From: Ilyonectria destructans
Taxonomy: Eukaryota > Ascomycota > Sordariomycetes > Hypocreales > Nectriaceae
Direction of reading: 5' to 3'
DNA length: 64,000 nucleotides
Assembly (NCBI GenBank): GCA_020740775.1
Contig: JAHEWK010000013.1
Location: forward strand, 1,426,001-1,490,000
The notes beneath the pieces are model-generated. The model did no database searches and was not told where the DNA came from. It saw only the letters and a list, made by a program, of their open reading frames with translations. Both the position numbers and the translations under genes were made by a program. Below, piece after piece: positions 1 through 13,514 of the stretch (positions are counted from its first letter, which is position 1; every line of letters begins with the position of its first letter).

Positions 1-3000
1 CTTTGTCTTTCTTGTTGCTGCGGCCCCCGGTGCTCACGAGCGGAGGGCTCGGGTTTTCATAGAAGGGCTGGGACAGCGGAAGAGGAGTTGTAAGGATAGT
101 AAATTGTACCAATATTCGGGCAAAGTTCCTCGTATTGGGGTACTTTTTGGTTCCATCCGTTGTGTGTTTGTCAGGCCATCGCGCCCTCTTGAGGTTCTGT
201 TCTTGTTCACTCTGCAATCTGAGAATTGCTGCTGAGTAACTTCTCGACTCGCAACTAACCATGTCTCTTGAAACCGGCTAACATCACTCGTCGCTTCGAT
301 CCCTCATGACTAGAATATGTTTCCATCCTTCCTGATTCCTGGACGAGAGATCAATATCCAAACCTTGTGTCATGTCTGACATGCACAATTAGCTGTGTTT
401 CCCGATTTAAGGTGATTGTAAATTACAGTGTACGGAAGCCAGGCGTAAGGGTGTACGAGAAGATATGACACCATTCCCCGATGAAGTATTTGTTGAGTAC
501 AGAATGTACCTGGATATTGTTTCTTATTTTAACTAACATCTTCCTCCGAAACTGGTTAGATGGCTCGACAGTGGAGGGTTCATTCTTGATTATCGGTTTG
601 TTCGCTCTTAATCTTGTGATAACGGTGTAGTTATTCGACTGCGGGAGGATCCTCTTAAGCCAGCTTCTGAAGATGCTCTGTGAAGGCCACAGTGAGAAGT
701 ATATGCATTCGTAACGGTGTCCGTTGCTAACAACTTCCGTTCTGTACAGCAGTCAGCGTAACGAAGTGATTTCCCACCCTGTATTACTTCTAGGACTCGA
801 TGCCTCAAGACTGAAATGATATGCAGGAATTCTGCCTACCCATCAGCAGATATTAGTACTTGTTTTGCTTTAATAGATCATTTACGAAAAAGTTGGACAG
901 AAGGGTTGAATTAGGGCGAGGCAGAGGTAACTGGGCGATAACTCTATGGTATGAGTTACCGTATCTTTCGGCACTGGACGTGCTGCAAAGTGTGTGCCTA
1001 TTGTTTACAACTATCGTATCGTTTTGGTCTATCTGATGGTATTGAGTAAGTCTATAAACACAAATATTCCTTGCCAGGATTCAAGGTAGGCAGGGTCTAA
1101 TGTCATAAATGCATATATTTGACCCTTGTGGGGTGTAATGTCATGTTGGAATGTTGACCAGAGGAGCTGGCATACGACTTTCAGTTCTCATTGTGGCCAT
1201 TACCGTCAGCCACAAACTGAAGAAGTTGTCTGCAACTACACGACATGACACAGACTCTCCTCGCATTACTCAGGAAGCTGGATCCGTGGCAAACTAGTAA
1301 AAGAAGTGACATACCAAGATCCATCCAGCCAGTTCCATGACTCGAAATCGTTGATTTCCACCGCTGCCCAGACCCGACTAGTTCAGACGCGGCGGCATGC
1401 CTCGAAACGGGCTCTACTACGACTCTTGGCATGGCAGCCCTGATGGTCCCAGCGCCGTAGCAACAATGAGTGGAAACCTCGAGATGAAGCGGTTTTCCCA
1501 TTCCACAGTCTGCGCGCGCCCCTAAGAGGCACCGGTCATCCCGTCGGCCCCCTCCGTTGGATCTTGCCGTTTGCGACGCCGTAAACGACGAGTCAGATGT
1601 GTTATTGCCGGCGCGCTAGGCCGTCCCGCATTCCTCCCGCCAGACGGCTCCGGACTCGTCTCGCACACCAAACTCCTGGGACGCTGAGCACACGGGACGT
1701 GGGCGTGTACCGGCATATTGTGCCGGACGGGCTGGCAGAATGGTGTTTGATATGGAGACTATGGGGCATTGCCAGGAACAAGCTGTTCTAGACCCTTATA
1801 GGAGACTTCCATTGTCATGATAGTTTACTGGAGGTGCACCGGAGTGTTGTCATCTCTCCAGGGTACGCCGAATTATGGCCAGATGGATTGGTCGAGACTG
1901 GCATCTACTGTTGATGTCACCATTTGCTGGGTTGATTGTGGTTTAAACGATGGCGCCTCAAGTTTTTGGTGACTGAGGCAACTCTCGACTGAGGGAGAAC
2001 TGCCGTGTGACCAACTACATAGAGTATTCATGGTTCATTCACAGCGGGCTGGCGTGGATCAAAAACTTTGAGAAAGCCTTTGGACAGCGGGAAGCGTGAA
2101 ACATGCTTTGGCAGCTTCTCGGCCCAGCCCGCGCAACCCGCACCCAGAAGAGCGATCCCTGTGGATGAACTGGCGGTGGACACAAATGGATCTTAAAGTT
2201 GCCCGTCATCGGCTTGTCCTGTCTGGAAAGGTGAGTTGTCGACCAGTCTCGGCCAAATGTCTCTAGGTCGGCAAACAGGACAGCACCTACGCCGAAGCTG
2301 GCGCCGAATAGAGCTAGGATTGTCTCATTGTATCGGTGAGGCTGGTCGTATGATTTCCTATCTCGAGCAAGGTGCTGAACGTCTGTGCCCAGCAACAGGC
2401 ATCAGACCCGACAGTCTGTCATTCCCCACATGAAATCAAGGCTTGTTCACCGCCGAGAATGGTCGTCGAGACAATCTCATACCAAACAGGGGGTTGGAAG
2501 GGACGGGGAAGGCCCTCGGGTTTCCGGAGGTGGGCCTCAGCCCGACGCCGTAGTGGACACAGGGGTCCACAGGAATCCCGAGGACATTTCCGACTTCCAC
2601 GCCTTCTTCTGCCATCTTACTGAATAGGGGATATTTCTGATTGTTAGGGGTGCGCGCCTTTGGACGGGAGGCCACACCCTCGTCATGAGGCCGACGACGT
2701 GGCTAGGCGTCAGCTAGCAAAATGTATGCATGGCTAGGCAGTTCGCGGGCGCGGGCGACAGCCTTGAGCCTTGCGGCAAAGCTGTGATGTCTGAGCTATG
2801 ATGAGCATCATGGTTAACGTTGATGTTTAGAGGGGCGCAGGCAGCATGGCTCAGAGAGTAGATGAGGCGATGCCTTCGGACCGGACGCTTGATAGTGTGC
2901 TGGCTCAATGAGATCGCGATCGTCAGCGTCTAGAACGGTCCAACACACGTCATTGAGGCTGGAGGCGACACAGAGATGCACACGAGGTTGTCTCGGTTAG

Positions 3001-5752
3001 GTACGTACTCTGATACTTACGCAAGTTAGTACGTAGAGGTATGTCATGGGTCTAAATCCTTTGTCACGGGGATTTCGGAGATGAACCAGACGATCCGGCC
3101 GGTTGAGTTGCAAATAGCGATGGCGACAAGACGATGGCCAAGAGGATGGCGACAATAATTCACGCGCACGGTAAGGATGCCTTGACCTGGGCTCGACCTG
3201 CTTTCCCTGTCGCCTCGTGTCTCGTGTCTCGTGCCTCCTGCCTCATGCCCCTCCCGGGATCCTCAAGGGACCGCTATGCTGGGACTTTGAGGCCAGGGTT
3301 GGAGTTCAAGACATACATACTTCGTACATGGAGGAAACGCAAAGGGGGTGCGCGGCACCTTCTTGTGGCAACGGGTCCTCCAAAGCTAACCGTAAATAAT
3401 TGTTAGTTGGATTCGACACAATCTCTCGACTCCGCAGAGACGTCTTGTGGGAACTGGCGGTAAGGAGTCAAGGGGACTGATGCGAGCGCAAAGTTTAGCG
3501 GCAGCTTTGGGGTGCCTAGGTTGGTTGGTGGCCAGCCATCTTGTGCCAGTCCCCACCAAGGTCCCACGACGATTATTAATGTCTTGGCTCTTGACGTGTG
3601 TATGTAGCGCTGTTTTCATTGCCGGCAAGGCGGTTGGTAGTCCTTGATCGATTAGGTTTCAAGCGAGGCCGGAGCTGAACACTGGTTGAAGGCCAGGGAT
3701 GGCTGAGAGAGGGCTCATTCGTTGATCCACACAGCATCCTAGGTCTTACTGCGTAGTAGCTAGGCTCCTCACCCTGTTGGTTCGGGGAAACGGTTACGCG
3801 CGTGCAACCCCGGAACGGTGAGCTATGTCATGATCAGGTCAACGGGGACGATCTCAGGGTCCAGGCCGTTCGATGGGTTGACGGATGGTGATGGTGACAG
3901 GGTGTGTGGGTAGCCCAAGGAAGAGCGCTTGATGTTGTACGGATACGCATGCACCGATCGGGAACTTGATTCGTGACCGTTGCTGGGACGGTGGGACGGA
4001 ATGGCGGAAGAACGGAATGATGGTGGCAGGAGGCCAAATCATAAAACGGCAAAGCACTCGGAAGTTCTGGATGTGGCGTGGAAATCCCGAGAGATGCTTA
4101 ATAAAGCTGCGAGTGCGAGGTTGGGAGGGATGCGTGCGTGTCACGGGGCGTCCGAGTTTGGAAGGAATAATTTGCGACCATAAGATGCGGGAGTACATGA
4201 TGTAGTAAGCAGTGAGAATGCGACCAGGTGGCTGTTCTATGTGCCTACCCGTGTGATTGTCTAATTATGATTGTCTGATTCCTGATTGCCCACCTACCCT
4301 TCCAGAGAACCTCGGGTTGGTTTGCCTTCCGAATATGTCTCGCTCCCTCTCTTCTGTCATTCGCGAAGCTGGCGGCTGTCAGCAGATAATCCTAGTCAAG
4401 GCCGAAAGTTTGCTGGAATCTACTATGTACAGTACGTACTTCGTACATTGTAGATTAATAATTGCCAATTTGGTAGCCGAGACTGCTGCAGAACGTTGCG
4501 AGTAATTGACATGCCGGGGCTATTGGATTCTTGGCAAATCCACTCCACTCTTTCCTGGCATTCTGGCGATTGAGTTTCACTCGGCATTGAATACTGGACA
4601 TGGGGGACCCGGGGCCGTAACTTGTTGTGCTTCAGAAGGACTCGCAGGGCTACTATGTAGCACGGTGGGTTCTCCTAGGGGTTTTACGATGGAGCTCAGC
4701 AGTTTAATGATGCAGTGCCTGGCAGAGCCTGGAAGCGCCTCATAGGATGGGCAAGGATCAGAAGACAGCCACCCCCCTCAACATAACGCCAGAGACATTA
4801 CTGGAGCCCCTCGATTCCTCCATTCCTTCACAGACTGCGACTATCGAAGCGGGAGGAATTGGAGACCGTTTGAGTCGGCGAGTGGTCTGTGGTGTTGCAG
4901 GGTTACAGAGGGAACGCCTCCCGAGCCAAAGTCGGTTGCAAGATTACCAAAGTCTCAGCTGCTACGTCATGCCGCGCGCCCCCATGGCCCGGGCTGAGTT
5001 GCACCAAACCTCTGGCGCAGTGTCATCCGTTACATATTGCCTCCACAGCCGCAATTTTGGCGACCAGACGAAGCGCCAGACGAAGCACCTGTCCGTCATG
5101 GGGCTATGGGTTATGGGCCGTGGGCCATAGGGGGAGAAGCTTCCCCGTTCTAGACTCTCCGGGATGTCGGGTCCGGGGATACGCTGTACTCCGGAATCCC
5201 GGGCGGTGCAGGATGCAGATAGGAGAGATGTGGTCGGGGGATTGTCGGGGGATGAGTGACGGAGGCGTGATGAATGATGATCCCATAAATGGTGGTGGGG
5301 GTGGGGTGAAGAGGGGAAGAATGCGAGATGGGGAGCCTCCCTCGCCCATCCGTATTGACGCAGATGCAACGGAGACTACGGAGATTGGGAGACAACGGAG
5401 AGATGCTCACGACGGAGGGAGGACGGACAGAGGACAAGACGGAGGACCACGGCGTCATTTGGGGGTCAAAGTCGCAAAGTCGCAGAGTGCGGCGACAACA
5501 AAGCCGTACCACCCGCTGAATACTCACTGCAACTGTGTGGGTGGGTGGTGGAGATGACAAGCTGCGGGCCGGTGACGTTGGTGAGGACGCCACCCGTGTC
5601 TCTGGTTGGCCGCGGACAGGCTTCAGAGAGGTGCCTCGCAGCTACAGGGCCCAGCCCAGCGAGAAAGCAAAGGGCGGACCAGGGCCACGGGGTTTCTGTT
5701 CCCTCGACGGTGGACCCTTGACGCCTCAATGACGATGGTGGATGGCCCCAAA

Positions 5753-5776
5753 CCCAGCCCAGCCCAGCCCAGCCCT
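5753..5776. repeat. CCCAG pentanucleotide tandem repeat
   Basis: About five copies of CCCAG stand head to tail in intergenic DNA. This is a simple sequence repeat with no sign of function. Confidence 0.8.
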
Positions 5777-5958
5777 CAAATCAGTCCGCGGTTGCAGGGA
5801 TCTAGGGATGTCTTGTGTGTCTTGCTGCAGGGAGCCGGGGGGTCGCGTTGCTGGAAGATTGGCGGGCCCACGAGGGGGCGCTCCAGAGGGATGCCGGTTC
5901 GTGCCATGGCAGTACGTAGCATGACTGGGTGCGCGGCGTGGGGACCACGATGAGACAG

Positions 5959-5988
5959 CAAACCACAAACCACAAACCACAAACCACC
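5959..5988. repeat. CAAACCA heptanucleotide tandem repeat
   Basis: Four direct copies of CAAACCA in intergenic DNA. A simple repeat with no evident role. Confidence 0.8.
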
Positions 5989-8312
5989 ACGGTTCTTTGT
6001 GAGAGATGATAGCTATTAGACTTGCATGATCTGTGACATGCGCTCCCGAACGGAAACGGAAATAAAAAAAGGGAGGGGACATGCAAAGAAAACGAAGCGG
6101 GGGATAAGTGAGGGGGGAAGAACTCTGAACCACCCATCCAGCTGCCATCCATCACGTCCTCGCCCACAACGTGACGCTCATTTTGCTAGTTATCCGGGCA
6201 CCTACCTCGTGCGCGTTACACCGCATCTCCTCCAACGATAGCCAACGATAGCCAAACGAGGGAACCAGGGGAACAGCGCAAGAGGTGCTATGAGCGCGAA
6301 CTGGTCCCTCTTGAGGCCCCGACGGTTGCGCGGTCCCTTTACAAACCTCACACACCTTCAGCTGTCTCACGTTTTTTCTTTTTCGGGCTTCCCCCTTCGA
6401 CACCCCCAGCTTGCTTGCTTGCTGCCACCCCCCGGCCCGGTCCCGACTGTGCGTGAGTGACCATGTCGATGACGATCATTACTGCACACGACCAAGCACG
6501 ACCAAGCACCAGCAGCCTCATCACCCCATTCCACGCTGCCAGCTTCCAAGGTCCGGGTGCCAGGCGACCGTCCTACAGGCTACCGTCCTCACCGGGGAAC
6601 CGTTGGTTACGGCGGCATGATGCCCCCAGACCCAGACACCCGGACACCCAGCCCGACAGAAGAGCCAGAGAAAAAGATCCGACAGCACGCCACCGCCCAT
6701 CACCCGGCGGGCAGAATCTCGGGTGGCTTGAGACAAGCGGCTCACTGACGAGAAGCAACGGATATGCAGGTGTCCTGAATTTTCGTAAAACAACGGCCCG
6801 TGCTGGATCGCAGTCATATCCGTAGAGGGGAGAAGGGGGATGGATGATGCGTAACGCAAGTAACAGAGCCTCCAGGAGTTTGCTGCGACATCAGACGAGA
6901 AACAATCAATCCCACGCCAGATCAGATGGCGAGGCGTCCTCGACATGGACGTTGTTTGATCCATCATCCCTTCCACCCCCGCGCCCCGCTAATTCCCGAC
7001 CTGAATGAAGAAGCCCTGGGCTTTGACTTGCACTTAGGCTCGCTCCGTATCTAGCTGCCAATCTCGAAGGCAGACGGGAGGACGGAAGACGTGTCGTATG
7101 GATTGCGACGGAAGCAACTCAAATCGCATCCCTGGGAGCAAGGTTCAGCAGGCCAGTGAGTGCCCCAGGAACGGTCTCGGAGCGACTCTTTTTGGCATCA
7201 GCATTAACCAGCGTGCCCACCAGGCCCTTGGACCCGCCGCCGCCCACGCACGCACTCACGCATTCACGCATTCACGCCGCCCATATTACGCCCATTTTCT
7301 CTCCCACGCTGCTGTTTCTTTTCGGCGCAGCCTCCACACACACACAACGAGAAACTCCGCACCCCCCCCTTTCTCGTCATACCCGTTGCACACCCCTCAC
7401 CGTCTTCTCACCCTCGTTCTTCCGTTCGTCCCCTTTTGTCCTGGCGTCTTGTCTTCATTGATGAGCAAGCAAGACGCTGGCCCAATTTAACTTTACGTTG
7501 GCCTCCTGCCTGAACTGGGTTGAAGGTTGAACATCCTCTGTCGACGACGTATTGTGGCACTCTATTCATTCTTTTCTAGGTGCTCGCTCGCTCTGGTTAC
7601 CAACAGAATCGTGCTGTCCGCATTGGAAAGAAATAATTGGCTTTTTTCAGACGAGCGCGCTCTCGTCACCGAGTCTCCACCCGCGCCATCGGCCGCCACC
7701 ATCGCGGTCTCGCTTTTGCCATCGCGGCATCGCCTCGCCCTCGCATCTCGATCCGCCATCGGCCATCTTCCAACGGAGCTCTGACACCCTCCCACGGCTC
7801 CGGTGCCTGCGCGCATCACTCATCGTTCATCGTACCGGCTTAATAATTGCAATTCGCCTTGGCCACCACCATCATCTTCACCGGACGGCTTCTAGACCCC
7901 TCTAGCAACTCACTCGCCTCCAGTCCCCGTCCCGCCCGCCCCGTCCACCACCCCGTCACCATCACCGTCTGTCACGTCACTGCTCTAATTCGGCACCGTC
8001 GCTCACTCCCCGGCTCCCCTGGCACACACCCCCTTAACTCAACGCCCTAACGCCCCCCATTAATACCCCCCTTCCCACTGGAAACCCCCCTTCGCTCGCC
8101 TGTTCCAAGGCTCTTCCAGGCACTCAAGACCCCACCACCGGCTACTTTCTTCACCCACATCCCAATACTCCCCATCCCCCATCTCCCGTCTCCATCTTCT
8201 CCTCAACCCTTGGTTGACGGCTCCTCGCCTCAAACTTCTCCTGCTGACCTCACCGGACCCTTGGATCTAATATCTCCCCCATTCCTTTGTAAGCCGCCCT
8301 CGTCTCGTCGCC

Positions 8313-8365
8313 ATGGCCCTATGAGCCAGTCTCCTCCCATACCCGTACTTGGCCGATTCAGATGA
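8313..8365 (+). promoter_or_regulatory. Upstream ORFs in the leader of the phosphatase gene
   Basis: Two upstream ATGs precede the first in-frame ATG of the phosphatase. One opens a three-codon frame (8313-8324, M-A-L-stop). The other opens a 14-codon frame (8321-8365). A third out-of-frame ATG lies at 8362 and its frame overlaps the main start. If the leader is not spliced, these could limit translation of the main frame. A GTAAGC donor near 8289 and a TTCAG acceptor ending at 8361 would remove the first two. Both readings are inference. Confidence 0.4.
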
Positions 8366-8393
8366 CGTCGATTTCGACTCCGCCATCACCGCC

Positions 8394-11295
8394 ATGCATG
8401 ACTCGAGAACTGGCGACCGGACGCCTCTCCATTATACCATGAAGACGCCCGCGAGGCTTTCTACTACTCCAGCCGCTCAATCCCATCCTCACCATACCCA
8501 TTCGCATTCGCACTCCCATTCTCAGTCTTTGCGAGCCTCCAAACAACCCAAATCATCGACACCTCTCGCCTCGCCTCGCATGCCCTACTCCGTGGGCCAG
8601 TCGCTTCCCCCGAAGCTCTCTCCGCGCGTCGTCCCTGATGCCAGAGCTCCGAGCCCCAACTACTTTGGCCTCATCGTCGAAACGAACAATAATGATCCCC
8701 GCGAGGCCTCTGTCCTGCCTAGAGACAACTGGAGTCCGTCTTCTTCAGTCAAGTCGTTTGGCGCCGCCATCCCCAAGCAGGTTCCACTCGATGCGAACCC
8801 CGAGTTCGAGGCCTTCAAGAGACAGGCCGATTTGAATAGGGGCAAGTCGTTTGCGCTCTCGACTGGCCACTACGCACCTACAGCTGCCATGAGTCCTCTC
8901 CGACCACGACCACCGCCCAGATGGCATACCCTCTCGAGCGAGACAACCACCGAGTCCCCCTTCGGCCGCGCCCTGAACTCTGCCAAAGAACGACCTTTGA
9001 GCAGAATGGATATTGACATGGAAAGCATGCACGATTCGGCCTATGTGTCTTCGGATTCGAAACGCAATTCCGAATCGTCCATCCAGCCTCCACCGACCAC
9101 CAATTCGTTGCGATTTGAGCCCCCGCCTTTTATAGATCTTCCTCCCCAGCGCACAAGTTTGACCCGCTCTGAGGATCGAGATCCTCGATTGTCCGTCATG
9201 GAGCACAAGATTGACCCTCCCTCGCCCAGTTTCGCAGGTTTGAAACGCGCCGAGACCGTGCCTACGTCACTCGAGCTTGAACAGCCAGCTATGATTACAG
9301 GCCTGCAACTGCGAGACATGATTCGGAATGTCGCCAAGGATCGGCTACTCATCCTTGACATCCGATCATCCCAAAACTTTGCAAACGCGAGGATCGAAGG
9401 GGCGCTTAACCTGTGCATCCCCACAACCCTCCTCAAGCGGGCTACCTTCAACATCCAAAAGCTTCAGCAGACCTTCCAAAAAGGACCCGATTCGGAAAGG
9501 TTTGCGAGGTGGCGAGAAATGGACTCGATCGTCGTCTATGACGCACACTCTTCGGACAAGCGTGATGCGGTGACCGCTCAGAACATGATCAAGAAGTTTA
9601 CCAACGAAGGTTACACCGGGACCACCTGCATTCTTCGAGGAGGCTTCAATTCCTTCCAGCAGGAATTTTCGGACCTCATCGATAGCAAGTCGACAATCGA
9701 CAGCTCGGGACGACGCGGAGGCGGAGGATTTGCCCCAGTCATCGGTGGTGTAATGCTCCCCACAGCTAACAAAGACCCGAACCCCTTCTTTTCCAACATC
9801 CGGCAGAACATGGACTTGGCAGATGGTGTTGGCCAGTTGGATGTGTCAAGACCTTCAGCCCTCGAGTCCCCATCGCTGCCTAGATGGCTTCGCGAAGCTG
9901 CGGCCGAGCCTGACCATGGAAAGAAGGTTTCGGACAAGTTCCTGCATATCGAAGTGGATGAACAGTCTCGAATGAAGGCGGCCTATTCTGCCTTTAATCC
10001 CTGCAACAGTGGCAAGCAAAACCAAATTCAACTCTGTGGTGTTGAGAAGGGTGTCAAGAACCGATACAAGGATATCCTTCCCTTTGAGCATGCACGAGTC
10101 AAGTTACAGGAGAAGCCAACGGGGTCGTGCGACTACGTCAATGCCAGCCATCTCAAGGCCTCGAGGAGTAACAAGCGGTACATTGCTACCCAGGGTCCTC
10201 TCCCTGCGACGTTCGAGGTGAGTTGAGAATACTTATTTATGAGGATGAAACTGACATATGTAGGACTTTTGGTCTGTCATCTGGGAGCAGGACGTCCGCG
10301 TTATTGTCATGTTGACTGCTGAATCCGAAGGCGGGCAGCTCAAGTGCCACCCTTACTGGAAGGCAAGGGATTTTGGCGCCATCAGGTTAAAGCCGCTCTC
10401 TGAGAAGAAGGTATCGCTGGACATCGACAAGCACAGATCTGATTCGCATGCACCCTCGCCAGCCACAGGAGGAGAGTATGGCCGGAGACGTGCCAACACC
10501 ACAACTACGCTGGAATCCTCAGTCCCGACCCCGAAGCCGATGCAGAGCCAGGCCGACATCCCATACGTGATTGTGCGAAAGTTTGCGCTGTCACACGCCT
10601 CACACCCCTTTGACCCTATCCGAGAGATTACACACCTGCACTTCCCGTCGTGGCCCGACTTTGGAACCCCGGCCCAGCCATCGCATCTTTTGGCACTGGT
10701 GGAACTGGCCAACGTGATGCAGCGATCTGCTCTCCCGATCGAGACGCTAGTGGGATCCAAGATGTCATCTGTGGAGCATGCCCCGATCACTTGGTACGAC
10801 GAACCCGAGCTGGATGCTCGTGCTCGGCCGATGCTGGTTCATTGCTCTGCGGGCTGCGGCCGCACTGGAGCATTCTGCACCGTTGACAGTGTGATTGACA
10901 TGATGAAGCGCCAGCGCCAGGCCAAGGCTGCTGCTTCCAGGGGTCGGGAGGTTGAAGGAGACGTCTCTATGGGAGGTAGTGGAGGCGATGTATCACCGAG
11001 AGTGCATAAGAGGATGCACTTTGACACGGCAGGACAGAGACTGAGCAACGAGAAGCGGATGTCACGGGGCGCAATGCCACTAGACACCAGCTGGGTGCAC
11101 GATGAAAACGTGGACCTCATCGAGAGGACGGTGGAGGATTTCAGAGAGCAGCGACTAAGCATGGTGCAGAGCCTCCGACAGTTTGTGCTCTGCTATGAGA
11201 CGATATTGGAGTGGGTGGCGAGAATGAACGACCGAGGACCCAGTGCCCCGAGCGGCAGGATGAGAAGTGGGAGCCTCCAGCAGCCTCGCTGCTGA
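8394..11295 (+). CDS. Rhodanese-PTP tyrosine phosphatase (Pyp1/Pyp2-like)
   Basis: Predicted protein-tyrosine phosphatase of about 951 residues in two exons (8394-10217 and 10264-11295). They are joined across a 46-bp intron (GTGAGT...TAG) that restores the PTP sequence T-F-E-D-F-W. The N-terminal ~300 residues are Ser/Pro-rich and probably disordered. A rhodanese/Cdc25-type domain follows at about residues 300-430 (LLILDIR...GALNL...ILRGGF). Its active loop reads YDAHSSD with no cysteine, so this domain is probably non-catalytic. The C-terminal PTP domain carries the signature [10 protein letters not shown] with Cys at about 802 and Arg at 808. In fission yeast, proteins of this architecture (Pyp1, Pyp2) dephosphorylate the stress MAP kinase; that role is inferred here. 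The start is uncertain: the frame is open upstream to 8325, but 8394 is its first ATG. A His-rich stretch lies near residue 35. Confidence 0.88.
10218..10263 (+). other. Intron of the phosphatase gene
   Basis: 46-bp intron with donor GTGAGT and acceptor TAG. Removing it joins GAG to GAC in phase 0 and rebuilds the conserved PTP segment. Confidence 0.9.
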
Positions 11296-13514
11296 GACGG
11301 CATCAATGATGATGATGCATGATTTTTGGACAATGCATCTCGACGAAGCGAAAACAGCAAAGCATATGAAGCATACTTGCATCGGGACTGGTCAGGCAAC
11401 GCTATGGCTTGGGCAGGTTATGGAGTGAACCGGCGTTTTACAGGATGTGTTGTGCGTTTTGAATGCTTTCTGCTTTCTATCGCGATTGCGGTAGATACTA
11501 GAGAGCATGCGATATCATGAGAGGGAGACAAAAACGAAGAGGGTTTGATTTGATGTTTGCAATCTATGGAATAGTTGCGTCGTCTTGTACAGTAGAATAA
11601 ACGGCGAGAGGAGAAGCAGGAAGCCCAGATCTAGCGTGGCGTATATACTACACATTTGTTATTAACGACAAGGACGCATATATGAAGCAATCCATTTCCA
11701 ACAAGACTTGAGGTGATGATTTGCGATGTGCTGGTTGATGACTCCTAACGGACATTCCCAGCCACTCGCATTATGTGTGTCGTCTCTACTAGGCAAGACA
11801 TGATCGTATCGAGCAATGCCACTAAACATAGACACCGAGCTAGCCGCGATGAAGTGCACTATTGGCCAGTGGCATGGGGGTGATATGGGCAATGTTCATG
11901 CGCCATCTCGGCCGGCAAGGGCGTCATGAGCGGGAGCGGCGGGGGTCGGTCACCCCCTCTCATGTGATGAGTTCCAGCTGGTTCATCAGTGGCCAGCGCC
12001 AAAGCGAGTCGAGTGTGCAGGATATGTTACGGCAGGCATAAAAAGCCACTGGATGGGCGGGACGGAGGGACGGGATTCGCGGGTGTGCGCGCGTGGCTGC
12101 ATTTGGCGTGTGTGGGCGTTGTTGTTGTCATGATTTGGGATGACTGCGTATGGGCACGGGAGGGATGACGTCGCGGTGTCGTGAGAGGGCTTGTACTTGG
12201 TCTTAGCTGCCTCGAGGCGTGTGCTTCTGCGTGTGGACCGGCGGGCCGTGAGTGAGCTGCATGGACTTGGGCTTGACGTGGCTCGTGTCCCAGCTCTGTG
12301 GCATTAATGTCCGGGAGCCAATTATGTTTGCGGCCGGTCTCATGTTTAGAGACATGCTGGGGTGGAAGATGTGCGAGATGCTGCCTGGTTCCGTCAGCTT
12401 CGTCTTGCTGGATTCGTAATCAATTCCAAGGGACGTTTCGAGGCCAGCCAGCGGCTGCTAGCGGATACCATGGGCGCTGAAGGTGCCTTGTTCTAGTGGC
12501 TGGCTGCTGGCTGTTAGCGGACTGCCTGTCTAGCGCTGTCGCATACGGGAGCACGGAGTCTGGATTAGGTAGGTCGAGCGGGCTGCTTGGCTGGCTGGCG
12601 TAGACGTGATTGATTGATTGATGCATGCCATGGCAAGGCTGCGAAACAACCAAGTCCCTGCCTGCTTGATTTTGCGCTGGCTGGGTGGCCGGCGAAGCTG
12701 GAACCTTCTGTGACATCCGCCCCAGCTTTTTTCATCTCCACTCCTCCCCAGAGGACCGCTTTGGGATGGATCCTCATGCTTCTGCTGGCTGCCAAGGGCT
12801 TCTTCTATGTTTATTATTCTGTGATGAATGAATGTCAGTTGCACATCACAGAAAGGACGTTCCTCGCAGTCCCACTCGACATCTGCAGCTGAGTTGCATA
12901 ATAGTAGCTGCATCTGCATCTGCATCTGGGTTGGTACCCTGCGATAAGCCTCCCGCCGCTTGAATACCTAGTCGGGCTTTCCCTGTACTTGGTTCTTCTT
13001 CTTGTCTTGCTCCTGCATCATTGACCTTGATCTTCCATCTTATTTCTCTTCCCCCTCCCCACGTCGAATACGACTTACTATTACTTTTCACCCTCCAGCT
13101 TCAAATCATACATATTTGCATCTTACCTGCGCCTGCTCCTCCCGCATTCTCTCTTGTGGAGATACATAACCACCGCCCGCAGTCCTTCATTTCTTCCTTT
13201 GCCGCCGGCGAGGGGCCACCTGCTTAGCGGGTGTTTGGACTCTGTCTTGCTGCTGATTCATCCCCCTGGCATCGCAGCCCACTGCGCCACCGCGGACTCG
13301 GGGGACTCTTCCAGCGCTCCTGCGACGCCAACAGTCTCCTCTATCCTGCATCCACTGCGTCCCACTGCATCTCTCACCAGCAGCGCGCATATCACGAAGC
13401 CAGCCGGGCGTCGATCTCGTGCCGATCACGAGAAGCCCTCATTATTCTTCCCGGCTGCTCATTCCCTCGTTTTACATCCAACATCTCTGCATCTGCATCG
13501 TCGCTCGCTGTATC
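11296..13514. other. Intergenic region, no gene seen
   Basis: About 2.2 kb between the phosphatase and the Tcp11 gene. Only short overlapping frames are present. The last 500 bases are pyrimidine-rich and probably form the promoter and leader of the downstream gene. Short CTGCAT repeats stand near 12909-12927 and GATT repeats near 12608. Confidence 0.6.

Larger units (their letters stand above)
1..8312. other. Long gene-poor region
   Basis: I see no convincing gene here. The open frames are short, overlap on both strands and show no recognisable domain. Roughly 7200-8340 is pyrimidine-rich on the + strand, as expected for the promoter and long 5' leader of the phosphatase gene that follows. 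Small low-complexity tracts occur at 5753-5776 (CCCAG units) and 5959-5988 (CAAACCA units). Non-coding RNA or short spliced genes cannot be excluded. Confidence 0.6.

Noticed and set aside
2039..2395. Minus-strand frame of 118 codons with a hydrophobic stretch
   Set aside because: One hydrophobic segment only, no family match by eye and no plausible flanking exon.
4889..5593. Overlapping frames of 222 and 147 codons
   Set aside because: Both strands are open because the DNA is rich in GGA/TCC words; the products are low-complexity and carry no domain.
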